Assembly: GCA_963702575.1 (NCBI GenBank)
Contig: CAVPCU010000002.1
Location: 682,001-746,000 of the forward strand
DNA from: VRUE01 sp963702575
Lineage (GTDB): Bacteria > Actinomycetota > Thermoleophilia > Solirubrobacterales > 70-9
Length of the DNA stretch: 64,000 nt
Direction: 5' to 3'
Position 1 is the first letter of the stretch. The number at the start of each line of letters is the position of its first letter. The position numbers and the translations under genes are program-made. Of the stretch, positions 28,579 through 36,888 are shown piece by piece. The notes beneath the pieces are model-generated. The model was not told where the DNA came from. It did not search any database and saw nothing but the letters and a program-made list of their open reading frames with translations.

Positions 28579-29535
28579 ATGGCCGAAGCCATAGGGGTCG
28601 ACTTGGGCGGGACGAAGATGCTGCTCGGGGTCCTGAGCGGCGAGTCCGACGTCGCCTGGGAGAGCCGCGAGGCATCGACCGGCCAGGGCGAGGAGGAGCT
28701 GGTCGACCTGCTGATCCGTGAGATCGAGCAGGCGCGCGCGGCGCGCCCCGGGGTCGGGGCGATCGGCCTCGGGATCCCGGCGACGATCGACCACGAGAGG
28801 GGGGTCGCGCTCGCCGCCGTCAACCTGCCGATCGAGGATCTGCCGATCCGCGACCTGATCGCCGAGCGCACCGGCCTGCCGGTCTTCGTCGACAACGACG
28901 CCAACGTCGCCGCGCTCGCCGAGCACCGCTTCGGCGCCGGGCTCGGCACCCGCCACATGGTGATGCTGACGATCGGCACCGGCATCGGCGGCGGCCTGAT
29001 CCTCGGCGGCGAGATCTTCCGCGGCGCGACCGGCGCCGGCGCCGAGCTGGGCCACCTCGTGATCGAGATGGACGGGCTGCCCTGCCAGGGCAACTGCCCC
29101 AACCGCGGCTGCGTCGAGACCTACGCCTCGGGCACGGCGCTGGGTCGCGAAGGGAGGACGGCGGCCGAACGCGAGCCGGGCTCGGCGCTGGGCGCGATGC
29201 TCGCCGACGGCCATCCGGTCGACGGCAAGGCCGTGACCGAGGCCGCGCTCGGCGGCGACGAGACCGCGCTCGGCGTCTTCGACCTGGTCGGTCAGCGGCT
29301 CGGCGTCGCCCTCGCCAGCTTCGCCAACCTCTTCGAGCCTGAGGTCTTCGTCGTCGGCGGCGGCGTGATGGCGGCCGGCGAGCTGTTGCTCGAGCCCGCC
29401 CGCCGCGAGCTCGCCGTCCGCGCGCTGAGGCCGATGAAGCGGATCCCGGTCCTCGCCGCGAAGCTTGGCCAGGACGCGGGCATGATCGGCGCCGCGACGA
29501 TGGCGCGGATCGAGCTGGAGAGGGCCGGGGGCTGA
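28579..29535 (+). CDS. ROK-family sugar kinase (glucokinase-like)
   Basis: A 318-residue cytoplasmic kinase. The phosphate loop IGVDLGGTKMLLGVL is at the N-terminus, the catalytic Asp lies in VFVDNDANVAAL, and ROK signature II reads TIGTGIGGGLILGGEIFRGATGAGAELGH. The zinc motif is CQGNCPNRGCVE, the longer variant seen in actinobacterial glucokinases. It probably phosphorylates glucose with ATP or polyphosphate. Its stop overlaps the rsmI start (TGATG), so the two are coupled. Confidence 0.9.
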   Translation: MAEAIGVDLGGTKMLLGVLSGESDVAWESREASTGQGEEELVDLLIREIEQARAARPGVGAIGLGIPATIDHERGVALAAVNLPIEDLPIRDLIAERTGLPVFVDNDANVAALAEHRFGAGLGTRHMVMLTIGTGIGGGLILGGEIFRGATGAGAELGHLVIEMDGLPCQGNCPNRGCVETYASGTALGREGRTAAEREPGSALGAMLADGHPVDGKAVTEAALGGDETALGVFDLVGQRLGVALASFANLFEPEVFVVGGGVMAAGELLLEPARRELAVRALRPMKRIPVLAAKLGQDAGMIGAATMARIELERAGG

Positions 29536-30362
29536 TGCCGGGGTCGCTGATCGTCTGCCCGACGCCGATCGGCAACCTCGACGACATCACGATCCGGGCG
29601 CGCGACGCGCTCGTCGCCGCCGACTACGTCGCCTGCGAGGACACCCGCCGCACCGGCGGCCTGCTCGACAAGCTGGGGATCCGCCCGGCGCCGCCCTTCG
29701 TCTCGATCCACGAGGGCAACGAAGCCCAGCGGGCCACCGAGCTGGCGCAGCGGATCGAACGCGGCGACACCGTCGTCCTCGTCTCCGACGCCGGCATGCC
29801 GGCGATCTCCGACCCTGGCTTCCGCCTGATCCGCCGCTGTATCGAGCGCAGCCTCGAGGTGACGGTCCTTCCCGGCCCCTCGGTCGTCCCGGTCGCCCTC
29901 GTCGTCTCCGGGTTGCCGACCGACCGTTGGCGCTTCGAGGGCTTCCTGCCGAAGCGCTCCGGCGAGATGGAGCGGGTGCTGCGCTCGGCCGAGACCGTCG
30001 TCGCCTTCGAGTCCCCGCGCCGGGTCGGCGACTCGCTCGCGGCCCTGGCCTCGATCGCGCCCGACCGGCCCGCCGCGGTCTGCCGCGAGCTCTCGAAGAT
30101 GCACGAGGAGGTCTCGCGCGGCTCGCTGGCCGAGCTGGCGCGCCGCTTCCGCGGCGACGTCAAGGGCGAGATCGTCCTCGTCATCGGCCCCGCCTCCTCC
30201 GAGGAGCACGACAAGGACGTCGGCTTCGCCGTCGACGCGCTCCGCCACCTGGTCCAGTCGGGCGCCCGCCCCCGCGCCGCCGCCAGCGTCGTCGCCGCCC
30301 TCACCGGCACCCGCGCCAACGACCTCTACCGGGCGCTCACCGGCCGCGAGCCGCGCAGATAG
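29535..30362 (+). CDS. rsmI: 16S rRNA (cytidine(1402)-2'-O)-methyltransferase
   Basis: A 275-residue SAM-dependent enzyme of the tetrapyrrole-methylase fold that methylates C1402 in the ribosomal decoding centre. Motifs are LIVCPTPIGNLDDITIRA, ACEDTRRTGGLL, VLVSDAGMPAISDPGFRL and VLPGPSVVPVALVVSGLPTD, followed by FEGFLPKRSG. The length is normal for the family. It is translationally coupled to the upstream kinase and is followed 13 bases later by metG, a common neighbourhood for rsmI. Confidence 0.95.
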   Translation: MPGSLIVCPTPIGNLDDITIRARDALVAADYVACEDTRRTGGLLDKLGIRPAPPFVSIHEGNEAQRATELAQRIERGDTVVLVSDAGMPAISDPGFRLIRRCIERSLEVTVLPGPSVVPVALVVSGLPTDRWRFEGFLPKRSGEMERVLRSAETVVAFESPRRVGDSLAALASIAPDRPAAVCRELSKMHEEVSRGSLAELARRFRGDVKGEIVLVIGPASSEEHDKDVGFAVDALRHLVQSGARPRAAASVVAALTGTRANDLYRALTGREPRR

Positions 30363-30375
30363 CCTGGCGAGGCGG

Positions 30376-31884
30376 ATGAGCTTCTACGTCACCACGCCGA
30401 TCTACTACGTCAACGCCGAGCCGCATCTCGGCCACGCCTACTCGACCCTGGCGGCCGACGTGCTCGCCCGGCACATGCGCCAGCGCGGCGAGGACGTCTT
30501 CTTCCTCACCGGCACCGACGAGCACGGCGAGCCGATCGAGACCGCGGCCGAGCGCGAGGGGGTGACGCCGCAGGAGCTGGCCGACCGCAACGCGGCCAAG
30601 TTCGAAGCGCTGATGCCGATCATCGACGCCAGCAACGACTTCTTCATCCGCACCTCCGACCCGCGCCACGCCGAGCGCGTCGCCGTGATCATGCAGCGCG
30701 TCTACGACAACGGCTGGGTGACGAAGGGGACGTACGAGGGCTGGTACTGCCCGCGCTGCGCCGACTTCAAGACCGAGCGCGAGCTCGGCCCCGGCCAGAC
30801 CTGCCCGATCCACGAGATCCCGCTCGAGCGCGAACGCGAGGAGAACTGGTTCTTCCGCCTCTCCGCCTTCCAGGCGCAGCTCGAAGGGCTCTACGAGGAG
30901 CGGCCCGACTTCGTCGTCCCCGAGCACCGCCGCAACGAGGCGGTCTCGTTCATCAAGCAGGGGCTCGAGGACGTCTCGCTCTCGCGGCCCAAGCTGAAGT
31001 GGGGGATGCGGCTGCCCTGGGACCCCGACCAGCGGATGTACGTCTGGTTCGACGCGCTGCTCAACTACGTCACCGCGCTCGGCTTCGCCCGCGAGGGCGA
31101 GGACCTGACCGAGCGCTACTGGCCGGCCAACCTGCACGTGCTCGGCAAGGACATCCTCAAGTTCCACGCGGTGATCTGGCCGGCGCTCTGCTGGGCGGCC
31201 GACCTCGAGCCACCGCGGCGGATGGCGATCCACGGCTACCTGCTGATGGGCGAGAAGAAGATGTCGAAGTCGCTCGGCAACGTGCTCGACCCGTTCGCGG
31301 CGATCGAGCGCTTCGGCGCCGACGCATTGCGCTTCTACTGCTTCCGCGAGGTCAGCTTCGGCCAGGACGGCTCGATCTCGACCGCCGGCTTCGAGGCCCG
31401 CTACGAGACCGAGCTGGCCAACGATTTCGGCAACCTGGCGAGCCGCGTGCTGGCGATGGTCGAGCGCTACCGCGACGGCGTCGTGCCGCCGGCCCAGGTC
31501 GACGCGGTGCTCGAAGAGGACTTCGAAGGCGCGGTCGGGCGCTTCTGCGGCCTGCTCGACCGAGCCGAGCTGAGCCAGGCGCTGGAGGAGGCCTGGCGCC
31601 TGGTGCGCCGCCTCAACCGCTACGTCGAGGAGACCCGCCCCTGGGACCTGGCGAAGGACGAGGCCGACCCCGAGCGCCTCGACGAAGTCCTCTACAACCT
31701 CAGCGAGGGACTGCGGGTCACGACCCTTCTGCTCGTCCCCTACCTGCCGCAAACGGGCGAGCGCCTGCTCGCTGCTCTCGCCGAGGATTCCCGCGAGCTC
31801 AGCGAGCTAGGTGCTCGACCTGGCGGCCAGAAGGTCGAACGCGTCCCACCCCTCTTCCCCAAGATCGAGACCCCCGTGGACTAG
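30376..31884 (+). CDS. metG: Methionine--tRNA ligase
   Basis: A 502-residue class I synthetase. The HIGH motif appears as PHLGHAYSTLAAD, and KMSKS is exact in GEKKMSKSLGNVLDP. The knuckle CPRCADF then GQTCPIHEIPLE gives a C-x2-C/C-x2-H metal site. The anticodon domain has the conserved Asn and Trp of LVRRLNRYVEETRPWDLA. The C-terminal tRNA-binding domain of longer MetRS forms is absent, as in many actinobacteria. It is preceded by rsmI and followed by a small antitoxin-like gene. Confidence 0.96.
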   Translation: MSFYVTTPIYYVNAEPHLGHAYSTLAADVLARHMRQRGEDVFFLTGTDEHGEPIETAAEREGVTPQELADRNAAKFEALMPIIDASNDFFIRTSDPRHAERVAVIMQRVYDNGWVTKGTYEGWYCPRCADFKTERELGPGQTCPIHEIPLEREREENWFFRLSAFQAQLEGLYEERPDFVVPEHRRNEAVSFIKQGLEDVSLSRPKLKWGMRLPWDPDQRMYVWFDALLNYVTALGFAREGEDLTERYWPANLHVLGKDILKFHAVIWPALCWAADLEPPRRMAIHGYLLMGEKKMSKSLGNVLDPFAAIERFGADALRFYCFREVSFGQDGSISTAGFEARYETELANDFGNLASRVLAMVERYRDGVVPPAQVDAVLEEDFEGAVGRFCGLLDRAELSQALEEAWRLVRRLNRYVEETRPWDLAKDEADPERLDEVLYNLSEGLRVTTLLLVPYLPQTGERLLAALAEDSRELSELGARPGGQKVERVPPLFPKIETPVD

Positions 31885-31888
31885 GCCC

Positions 31889-32173
31889 ATGTCGCATCGC
31901 TTGATCTACTCCCAAGATGGAGCGGCCGGTCGTCGGCCGGCTTTGCTTGGCTCCCGTTTCGATGTCGCCGAGGCGATCGAGACGATTCGCCAGAACGACG
32001 GCTCGATCGAGGAGGCAGCCTCCTACCTCGAGATTCCGGTTGAGCAGCTAGAGGCCGCGGTGCGCTACTACCGCGAGTACACCGCCGAGGTGGACGGGCT
32101 GATCGAGCGCTCCCGGGCCGCCAGTGAGCGCGAGCGCGAGCGCTGGCGCTGGGGTCGCGAGGCCCTTGCGTGA
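31889..32173 (+). CDS. DUF433-like antitoxin
   Basis: A 94-residue protein. Residues 18-62 carry a helix-turn-helix of the DUF433 kind: SRFDVAEAIETIRQNDGSIE then AASYLEIPVEQLEAAVRYY, followed by a charged helical tail (ASERERERWRWGRE) that would wrap the toxin. DUF433 proteins pair with DUF5615 PIN-like nucleases, and the next gene, overlapping by four bases, is such a nuclease. It starts just after metG. The antitoxin frame is intact while the toxin frame is not. Confidence 0.75.
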   Translation: MSHRLIYSQDGAAGRRPALLGSRFDVAEAIETIRQNDGSIEEAASYLEIPVEQLEAAVRYYREYTAEVDGLIERSRAASERERERWRWGREALA

Positions 32174-32535
32174 AGCTCCTGCTCGACGAGATGATCTTGC
32201 CGAAGATCGCTCGCGAGCTACGAGGTAAGGGGACTTCGACGTGCAGGCGATCAAGGGGGACAGGCCCGACCTGGAGGCGGTCGCCGATCGCGAGATCGAT
32301 CGCCGCATCGCCACCGAGGAGCGGGCCCTCGTGACCAACGACGTGCCCGACTTCCATGCTATCCACAACCAGATGCTGACCACCGGCGAGGAGCACTATG
32401 TCCTGATCTTCACCAGCGACTCGACGATGCCGCGCAACAAGGCATCAATTCCGCTCGGGGGTGAAGTTCCTAGCGAAGTGTTGGCCGAGCGTCCAGTCGA
32501 CGACGCTGAAGAACCGGGTCAGACACCCGCGGTGA
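32170..32535 (+). pseudogene. DUF5615 PIN-like toxin, frameshifted
   Basis: The GTG start overlaps the antitoxin stop. The first part reads MKLLLDEMILPKIARELRGK, the typical DUF5615 opening with its catalytic Asp. At about 32,230 the frame shifts. Adding one G to the GGGG run restores FDVQAIKGDRPDLEAVADRE and then the ALVTNDVPDFHAI acidic motif. A second shift near 32,500 is needed to reach LKNRVRHPR and the stop at 32535. The toxin would be an RNase of the PIN fold. It is either inactivated or miscalled. Confidence 0.65.
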
Positions 32536-32542
32536 GGCCAGC

Positions 32543-32899
32543 TCACCCACCTCGCTGAAATCGGACGATTCGATGCCCTGAAGCTGTGCAGCGATGAATG
32601 CCCCCGTCGCTGTAAGTGCCGACGACGGTGCAATGGAAGCCGAGGACATTTTGGGTGAAGCCGTTCCCCTTCCCGATTGCTGAGTTATAGGCGCGGACCA
32701 CTAGCCTGGCTTTGTGGCATCCAACTCGCTTCGCCGTGATGCCCCAACTGTTGATGGTTGCAATGTCGCCGCAGTTGTGAAAACTGGCACGCAGAGGAGC
32801 GGGCGTGGCGGAGGCGGCGACCGCCAGTGTGACGGCGATGGCCAGCATCAGGCATCCAAAGATGCTCACCTTCCTGCGATGCCAAAGGGCCTTTCGCAT
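32543..32899 (-). CDS. Small secreted protein with paired cysteines
   Basis: A 118-residue protein. A signal peptide (KVSIFGCLMLAIAVTLAVAASATPA) is followed by a mature domain of about 85 residues with four Cys (FHNCGD, VGCHKA, GFHCTV, IHRCTA) likely to form two disulfides. The ATG at 32899 begins the basic n-region MRKALWHRRK. I do not recognise a function; small secreted domains of this pattern are frequent in Solirubrobacterales-like genomes. GC is lower than in neighbouring housekeeping genes. Confidence 0.6.
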   Translation of the reverse strand: MRKALWHRRKVSIFGCLMLAIAVTLAVAASATPAPLRASFHNCGDIATINSWGITAKRVGCHKARLVVRAYNSAIGKGNGFTQNVLGFHCTVVGTYSDGGIHRCTASGHRIVRFQRGG

Positions 32900-32918
32900 C
32901 TCGCCATTCTCTCCGATT

Positions 32919-33257
32919 TCAGAGGATGACGAGCTCGCGCTCGGGGTGCTTAGCCGACCCGAACTCGAAGCCCAACACAGCGCGCGCCCCGAGGGCGTCG
33001 CCAAGCTTCTTGAGAGTGCCGGCGCTCGTCGCGTGCCGCCCGCTCTCGATCCGCGAGATCGCCGAGGGGGTGGTACCCATCCGGGCTGCCAGTTCGGCCT
33101 GGGTCAATCCCAGGGAGCCGCGTCGCATGATGACGATTCGCGCCAGGGCCTCATAGGGCGCGAGCCGCTCGTACTCCGCCCGAAACGCGGGATCTTTGAG
33201 GGACTCCTTGATGTGGTCGGAAATAGCGCCCCCGACCGGGCTGACCTTCTTGTTCAT
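32919..33257 (-). CDS. higA: HigA-type XRE antitoxin
   Basis: A 112-residue DNA-binding antitoxin. The XRE helix-turn-helix is clear: LGLTQAELAARMGTTPSAIS then RIESGRHATSAGTLKKLGDA. The N-terminal helix (DHIKESLKDPAFRAEYERL) is typical of antitoxins that pair with HigB/RelE-like toxins. It lies downstream of the toxin gene, as in higBA. The palindrome at 33,290-33,307 is placed to be its operator. Confidence 0.85.
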   Translation of the reverse strand: MNKKVSPVGGAISDHIKESLKDPAFRAEYERLAPYEALARIVIMRRGSLGLTQAELAARMGTTPSAISRIESGRHATSAGTLKKLGDALGARAVLGFEFGSAKHPERELVIL

Positions 33258-33289
33258 CGCTGGCACCTGCAGATTGGGTGAAGGCCAAT

Positions 33290-33307
33290 GTTAGCAATCC
33301 TGCTAAC
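33290..33307. promoter_or_regulatory. Palindromic operator between higB and higA
   Basis: GTTAGCA (33290-33296) and TGCTAAC (33301-33307) form perfect 7-base arms around a 4-base spacer. XRE antitoxins often bind TTAGCA-n-TGCTAA sites. It lies 33 bases upstream of the higA start inside the operon, implying that higA has its own autoregulated promoter. Confidence 0.65.
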
Positions 33308-33314
33308 ACGAAAC

Positions 33315-33719
33315 CTAGGGCGCATCTCGGCCGGCGGCTCGTGGCGGCTTGCGGGGCCGGGCGTCCATGCGCCCCTTGAAGTCGTCCCAGCGATTCTGCG
33401 CGACCTTGATCTCGGAAGCCGGCAGCTTCCCCGTTGTCTTTGGGAATGCGTGCAGAAGGATGATCAGACGCCCGGATCGGCGATACAGCACGCGATAGTG
33501 CGCAGATCCCATGTGGCAGCGCAACTCGCGCAGCTCTCCGTCCACCTGAGAGCTGTGCGGGAACGGGAGATGGGGCATCGCATCGGAGAGATCGTTCAGG
33601 CGGTCGAGTTGGCGAAGCAAAGCGGCGCGACGCTTGGGATCGAGGCCGTCGATGAATGCCCGCACTGGCTCGGTGCCATCGGCGGCGCGGAAGTAGACGG
33701 CTTGGAAGCTGCTGGCCAT
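33315..33719 (-). CDS. higB: HigB-like (RelE superfamily, Gp49-type) toxin
   Basis: A 134-residue basic toxin. It starts MASSFQAVYFRAADG and contains FIDGLDPKRRAALLRQLDRL, then ELRELRCHMGSAHYRVLYRR, with the RelE-like core strand and RLIILLHAFPKTTGKLPASE. Such toxins cleave mRNA at the ribosome. The C-terminal 25 residues are a Pro/Arg-rich tail. The ATG follows GGAGG by only one base, so initiation may be unusual or leaderless. higA follows 57 bases downstream. Confidence 0.8.
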   Translation of the reverse strand: MASSFQAVYFRAADGTEPVRAFIDGLDPKRRAALLRQLDRLNDLSDAMPHLPFPHSSQVDGELRELRCHMGSAHYRVLYRRSGRLIILLHAFPKTTGKLPASEIKVAQNRWDDFKGRMDARPRKPPRAAGRDAP

Positions 33720-33780
33720 ACCTCCGTATATCGGATGCAGCGGCGAATCTGAGTCGCGCGTGGCGCGTACAGTGAACGCT

Positions 33781-34043
33781 GTGCGCAGGACGCAAATCTA
33801 TCTAGGAGAGAAAGAGCTGGAGATCCTAAAGCGTGTCTTGCGCTCTACGGGCGCATCTCGCTCGGAGCTGATCCACTGCGCGGTTCGCGCAACCTTCGGT
33901 GAGCGGGGTAAGGACAGAAGCTTCGTGCCCTCAGTGTCAGTGCCGGCTCCTGGCCGGGGCGACGCGCAAGCGGCGCCGAGTGCGTCGATGCTCTGCGCGG
34001 CGGCGACCTCAACGAACGCTTGGCCCAGCTCGGCGTCAAGTGA
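33781..34043 (+). pseudogene. Ribbon-helix-helix antitoxin, frameshifted and without a toxin
   Basis: From the GTG at 33781 the protein begins MRRTQIYLGEKELEILKRVL, a CopG/RHH domain that includes GASRSELIHCAVRATFG. Near 33,905 the frame changes. The other frame continues GQKLRALSVSAGSWPGRR, then DALRGGDLNERLAQLGVK and a stop at 34043, which is the usual toxin-binding tail of VapB-like antitoxins. No PIN toxin follows; the next gene is on the other strand. It is therefore an orphan, probably decaying, unless the shift is a sequencing error. Confidence 0.65.
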
Positions 34044-34064
34044 AGCTCAACGATCCGGGCGGAG

Positions 34065-35225
34065 TCAGGCCTGCTGTAGGGCGTCGGGGCCGAGCTGGTC
34101 GGGGCTTGTGTAGCCGCAGAGGGCCATCGTCAGGTCGAGCTCGGCGAGGACCATCTTGAGCACGGTCTCGACTCCCGCCTGGCCGGCGAGGGCGAGGCCC
34201 CAGACGTAGGGGCGGCCGAGCAGGACGGCGTCGGCGCCGAGGGCGAGCGCCTTGAGCGCGTCGGCGCCGCTGCGGATGCCGCTGTCGAAGAGGACCGCGA
34301 TCTCGCCGCCGACCGCCTCGGCGACCGGCGGCAGAGCGTCGAGGGAGGCGATCGCGCCGTCGACCTGGCGGCCGCCGTGGTTGGAGACGACGATGCCGTC
34401 GACCCCCCGGCGGACCGCCTCGCGCGCGTCGTCGACGTGCTGGATGCCCTTGAGGACGATCGGCAGCGAGGTCGCCTCGCGCAGCCAGGCAAGGTCGTCC
34501 CAGCTCAGCGAGGGGTTGGCCTGGACGCCGAGGAAGTGACCGGTGGCGGCGCCCTCGTCCTCCTCGGGCGGCCTCTCGAGCGCGGCGCGGAAGACCGGGT
34601 CCTGGAAGTAGTTGGCGACGCCCATCCCGTTGAGGAAGGGCAGCCATGCCTGGCTCAGGTCGCGCGGCTTCCAGCCGGGGATGAAGGTGTCGACGGTGAG
34701 CACGATTGCGCCGTAGCCGGCGGCCTCGGCGCGGCCGACGATGCTCCTCGCCAGCTCGCGGTCGTTGGGCCAGTAGAGCTGGAACCAGCGTGGCGCCTCG
34801 CCGCCGGCCTCGGCGATCTCCTCCAGGGTGAAGTGCGAGTTGGTGCTGACCACCATCGGCACGCCGATCTCGGCCGCGGCGCGCGCGCTCGCCAGCTCGC
34901 CGTCGGGGTGGACGACCTTCTGCACGCCGATCGGGGCCAGCAGCAGCGGCGCCGGCATCGCGGTGCCGAGCACGGTCGTCGAGAGGTCGCGCTCGGCGAC
35001 ATCGCGCAGCATCCGCGGCACGATCCGGTAGCGCTCGAAGGCGTCGCGGTTGGCCCGCATCGTGTGCTCGGCGCCGGCCCCGGCGAAGACGTAGTTCGCC
35101 GCCTTCGGGTCCATCGCCTCGTGCGCGCGCAGCTCCTGCTCCTCGATCGCCACCGGGATCGAGGGCGTCTCGCCGCCGAGGCCACGCGCATAGATCTCGC
35201 GGTAGTAGTCGGCGAAGTCGGCCAT
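34065..35225 (-). CDS. FMN-dependent alpha-hydroxy-acid oxidizing protein (lactate 2-monooxygenase-like)
   Basis: A 386-residue TIM-barrel flavoenzyme. Conserved parts are LLLAPIGVQKVVHPDGELAS, the FMN-side MVVSTNSHFTLEEI, LPIVLKGIQHVDDA with the catalytic Lys, GIVVSNHGGRQVDG with the catalytic His and Arg, and the phosphate loop LFDSGIRSGADALKALALGA. The long insert around WLPFLNGMGVANYFQDPVF is like lactate 2-monooxygenase rather than LldD. It oxidises an L-2-hydroxy acid, producing a keto acid or decarboxylated product with O2. It starts 29 bases after a hairpin that ends the upstream aldehyde dehydrogenase gene. Confidence 0.9.
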   Translation of the reverse strand: MADFADYYREIYARGLGGETPSIPVAIEEQELRAHEAMDPKAANYVFAGAGAEHTMRANRDAFERYRIVPRMLRDVAERDLSTTVLGTAMPAPLLLAPIGVQKVVHPDGELASARAAAEIGVPMVVSTNSHFTLEEIAEAGGEAPRWFQLYWPNDRELARSIVGRAEAAGYGAIVLTVDTFIPGWKPRDLSQAWLPFLNGMGVANYFQDPVFRAALERPPEEDEGAATGHFLGVQANPSLSWDDLAWLREATSLPIVLKGIQHVDDAREAVRRGVDGIVVSNHGGRQVDGAIASLDALPPVAEAVGGEIAVLFDSGIRSGADALKALALGADAVLLGRPYVWGLALAGQAGVETVLKMVLAELDLTMALCGYTSPDQLGPDALQQA

Positions 35226-35246
35226 CGCAGTGCCAGCCTATCCGGG

Positions 35247-35278
35247 AGGATTTGGGGGTCTATGGCCCCCCAAATCCT
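35247..35278. terminator. Hairpin terminator after the aldehyde dehydrogenase gene
   Basis: Perfect 12-base arms AGGATTTGGGGG (35247-35258) and CCCCCAAATCCT (35267-35278) with an 8-base loop directly abut the aldehyde dehydrogenase stop codon. There is no long U tract, but position and stability make a terminator or attenuator likely. Confidence 0.7.
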
Positions 35279-36853
35279 TCAATTTGCGCGGAGGCCGAGG
35301 CGGCGTCGCCAGTCGCGCGCGTAGAAGGCGCGGGCAACGCGGCCGACCAGGCCGCGGCGCGCCTTCGTGTACGGATACCAGGTGGGCTCGCGCTTGCCGG
35401 CGAAGCGGGCGACGATCACCGACTCGGGCCGGCAGTACTTCTTGATCCCGTACTCGCCGTGGCGGAAGCCGATCCCCGACTCCTTCCAACCGCCCATCGG
35501 CACGTCCATCAGGATGTAGTTGACGATCACGTCGTTGACGTTGACGGCCCCCGCTTCGATGCGGCGGGCGAGCCGCTCCGCCCGGTTCTTCTCACCGAAG
35601 ACCGTGGCCGCCAGGCCGTAGCGGGTGTCGTTGGCGAAGCGCAGCGCCTCCTCGGCGTCGCGCACCTTCATCACCCCGACGACCGGGCCGAAGGTCTCCT
35701 CGCGCATCACCTTCATCGAGTGGTCGACGTCGACCAGCACCGTCGGCTCGAAGTAGTCGCCCGGGCCCTCGACCCGCTTGCCGCCGGTCAGCGCCCGCGC
35801 TCCATTGGCCAGCGCGTCCTCGACCTGCTCCTCGACCACCGCGCTCTGGTTCGGCGAGGTCATCGCCCCGACGTCCTTCTCCGGCTTGCGGCCGTCGGCC
35901 CCCTGGCGCAGCTTGCCCACCTCGCGGGTCAGCTTGGCGACGAACTCGTCGTAGACCGGCTCCTCGACGTAGATCCGCTCGACCGAGAGGCAGACCTGGC
36001 CGGAGTTGAACATCCCCCCCCAGGTGGCGGCGTTGGCGGCGCGGTCGACGTCGGCGTCGTCGAGGACGATCATCGGGTCCTTGCCGCCGAGCTCGAGGCT
36101 GACCGGGGTCAGCGTCTCGGCGGCGCGCGCCATCACCTTGCGCCCGGTGCGGTCCGAGCCGGTGAACTGGACGAAGTCGGCCGCGTCGACGAGGGCTCCG
36201 CCGGTCTCGCCGGTGCCGTTGACGAGGGCGAGGACATCGGGGGCGCCGATCTCCTCGCGCCAGGCGCGGACGATCTCCTCGATCCCGAAGGGGGTGAACT
36301 CGGACGGCTTGACGACCACCGCGGCGCCGGCCTGCAGCGCCGGGATTGCGTCGCCGAGGGCAAGCGCCAGCGGGAAGTTCCAAGGGCTGATCACGCCGAC
36401 CACCGGGTAGGGCCGGTACTGGACCATCATCTTCTTCGTCGCCGCCAGGGGCGAGTGCGGGCGCACGGTTTCGTCGGCGATGAACTTGGCCGCCTTGGTC
36501 CCGTAGAAGTTGATCAGGTCGGTGAGGTAGACCGTCTCGGCGGCGGTGTCGCCGCGCACCTTGCCGGTCTCGGCCTGCATCGTGTCGGCGACCTGCTCGG
36601 AGTTGTCCAGCAGCCAGTCGCGGAGCTTGCCGAGCCAGTGGTAGCGACCCTCGATCCCCAGCGCCTCCCAGGCGGGCTGGTTGGCGCGCACGCGGGCGAC
36701 GGTCTCGGCGACCGTCTCCGGCGGGTCGACCGCGATGCTGCCGACCGTTCCGCCGGTCGCCGGGTTGCGAACCTCGATCCGCTCCGCGCCCGCCTCGCCT
36801 GAGCCGGTGGCGCTGACCGCCTCCTCGACCTTCGCTGCAGTTCCGCTCTCCAC
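35279..36853 (-). CDS. Aldehyde dehydrogenase (succinate-semialdehyde type)
   Basis: A 524-residue NAD(P)-dependent enzyme. It carries VGVISPWNFPLAL, the cofactor stretch VVKPSEFTPF, the general-base Glu in LELGGKDPMIV and the nucleophile Cys in NSGQVCLSVERIYV. The C-terminus is basic (KARRGLVGRVARAF). The acyl substrate cannot be fixed. I start at the GTG at 36853 because GAAGGGAG lies eight bases upstream. A TTG at 36886 would add 11 residues but has no such site and overlaps a palindrome. It ends at a strong hairpin. Confidence 0.92.
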   Translation of the reverse strand: MESGTAAKVEEAVSATGSGEAGAERIEVRNPATGGTVGSIAVDPPETVAETVARVRANQPAWEALGIEGRYHWLGKLRDWLLDNSEQVADTMQAETGKVRGDTAAETVYLTDLINFYGTKAAKFIADETVRPHSPLAATKKMMVQYRPYPVVGVISPWNFPLALALGDAIPALQAGAAVVVKPSEFTPFGIEEIVRAWREEIGAPDVLALVNGTGETGGALVDAADFVQFTGSDRTGRKVMARAAETLTPVSLELGGKDPMIVLDDADVDRAANAATWGGMFNSGQVCLSVERIYVEEPVYDEFVAKLTREVGKLRQGADGRKPEKDVGAMTSPNQSAVVEEQVEDALANGARALTGGKRVEGPGDYFEPTVLVDVDHSMKVMREETFGPVVGVMKVRDAEEALRFANDTRYGLAATVFGEKNRAERLARRIEAGAVNVNDVIVNYILMDVPMGGWKESGIGFRHGEYGIKKYCRPESVIVARFAGKREPTWYPYTKARRGLVGRVARAFYARDWRRRLGLRAN

Positions 36854-36870
36854 CTGACCGCTCCCTTCGT

Positions 36871-36886
36871 TTGGCTGGCTAGCCAA
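36871..36886. promoter_or_regulatory. Palindrome upstream of the aldehyde dehydrogenase gene
   Basis: Arms TTGGCT (36871-36876) and AGCCAA (36881-36886) surround four bases, with a nested perfect palindrome TGGCTAGCCA (36876-36885). It lies 18-33 bases upstream of the preferred start, where a repressor would block transcription. It resembles the TGGC/GCCA palindromes at 14,655 and 19,659. Confidence 0.45.
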
Positions 36887-36888
36887 GA

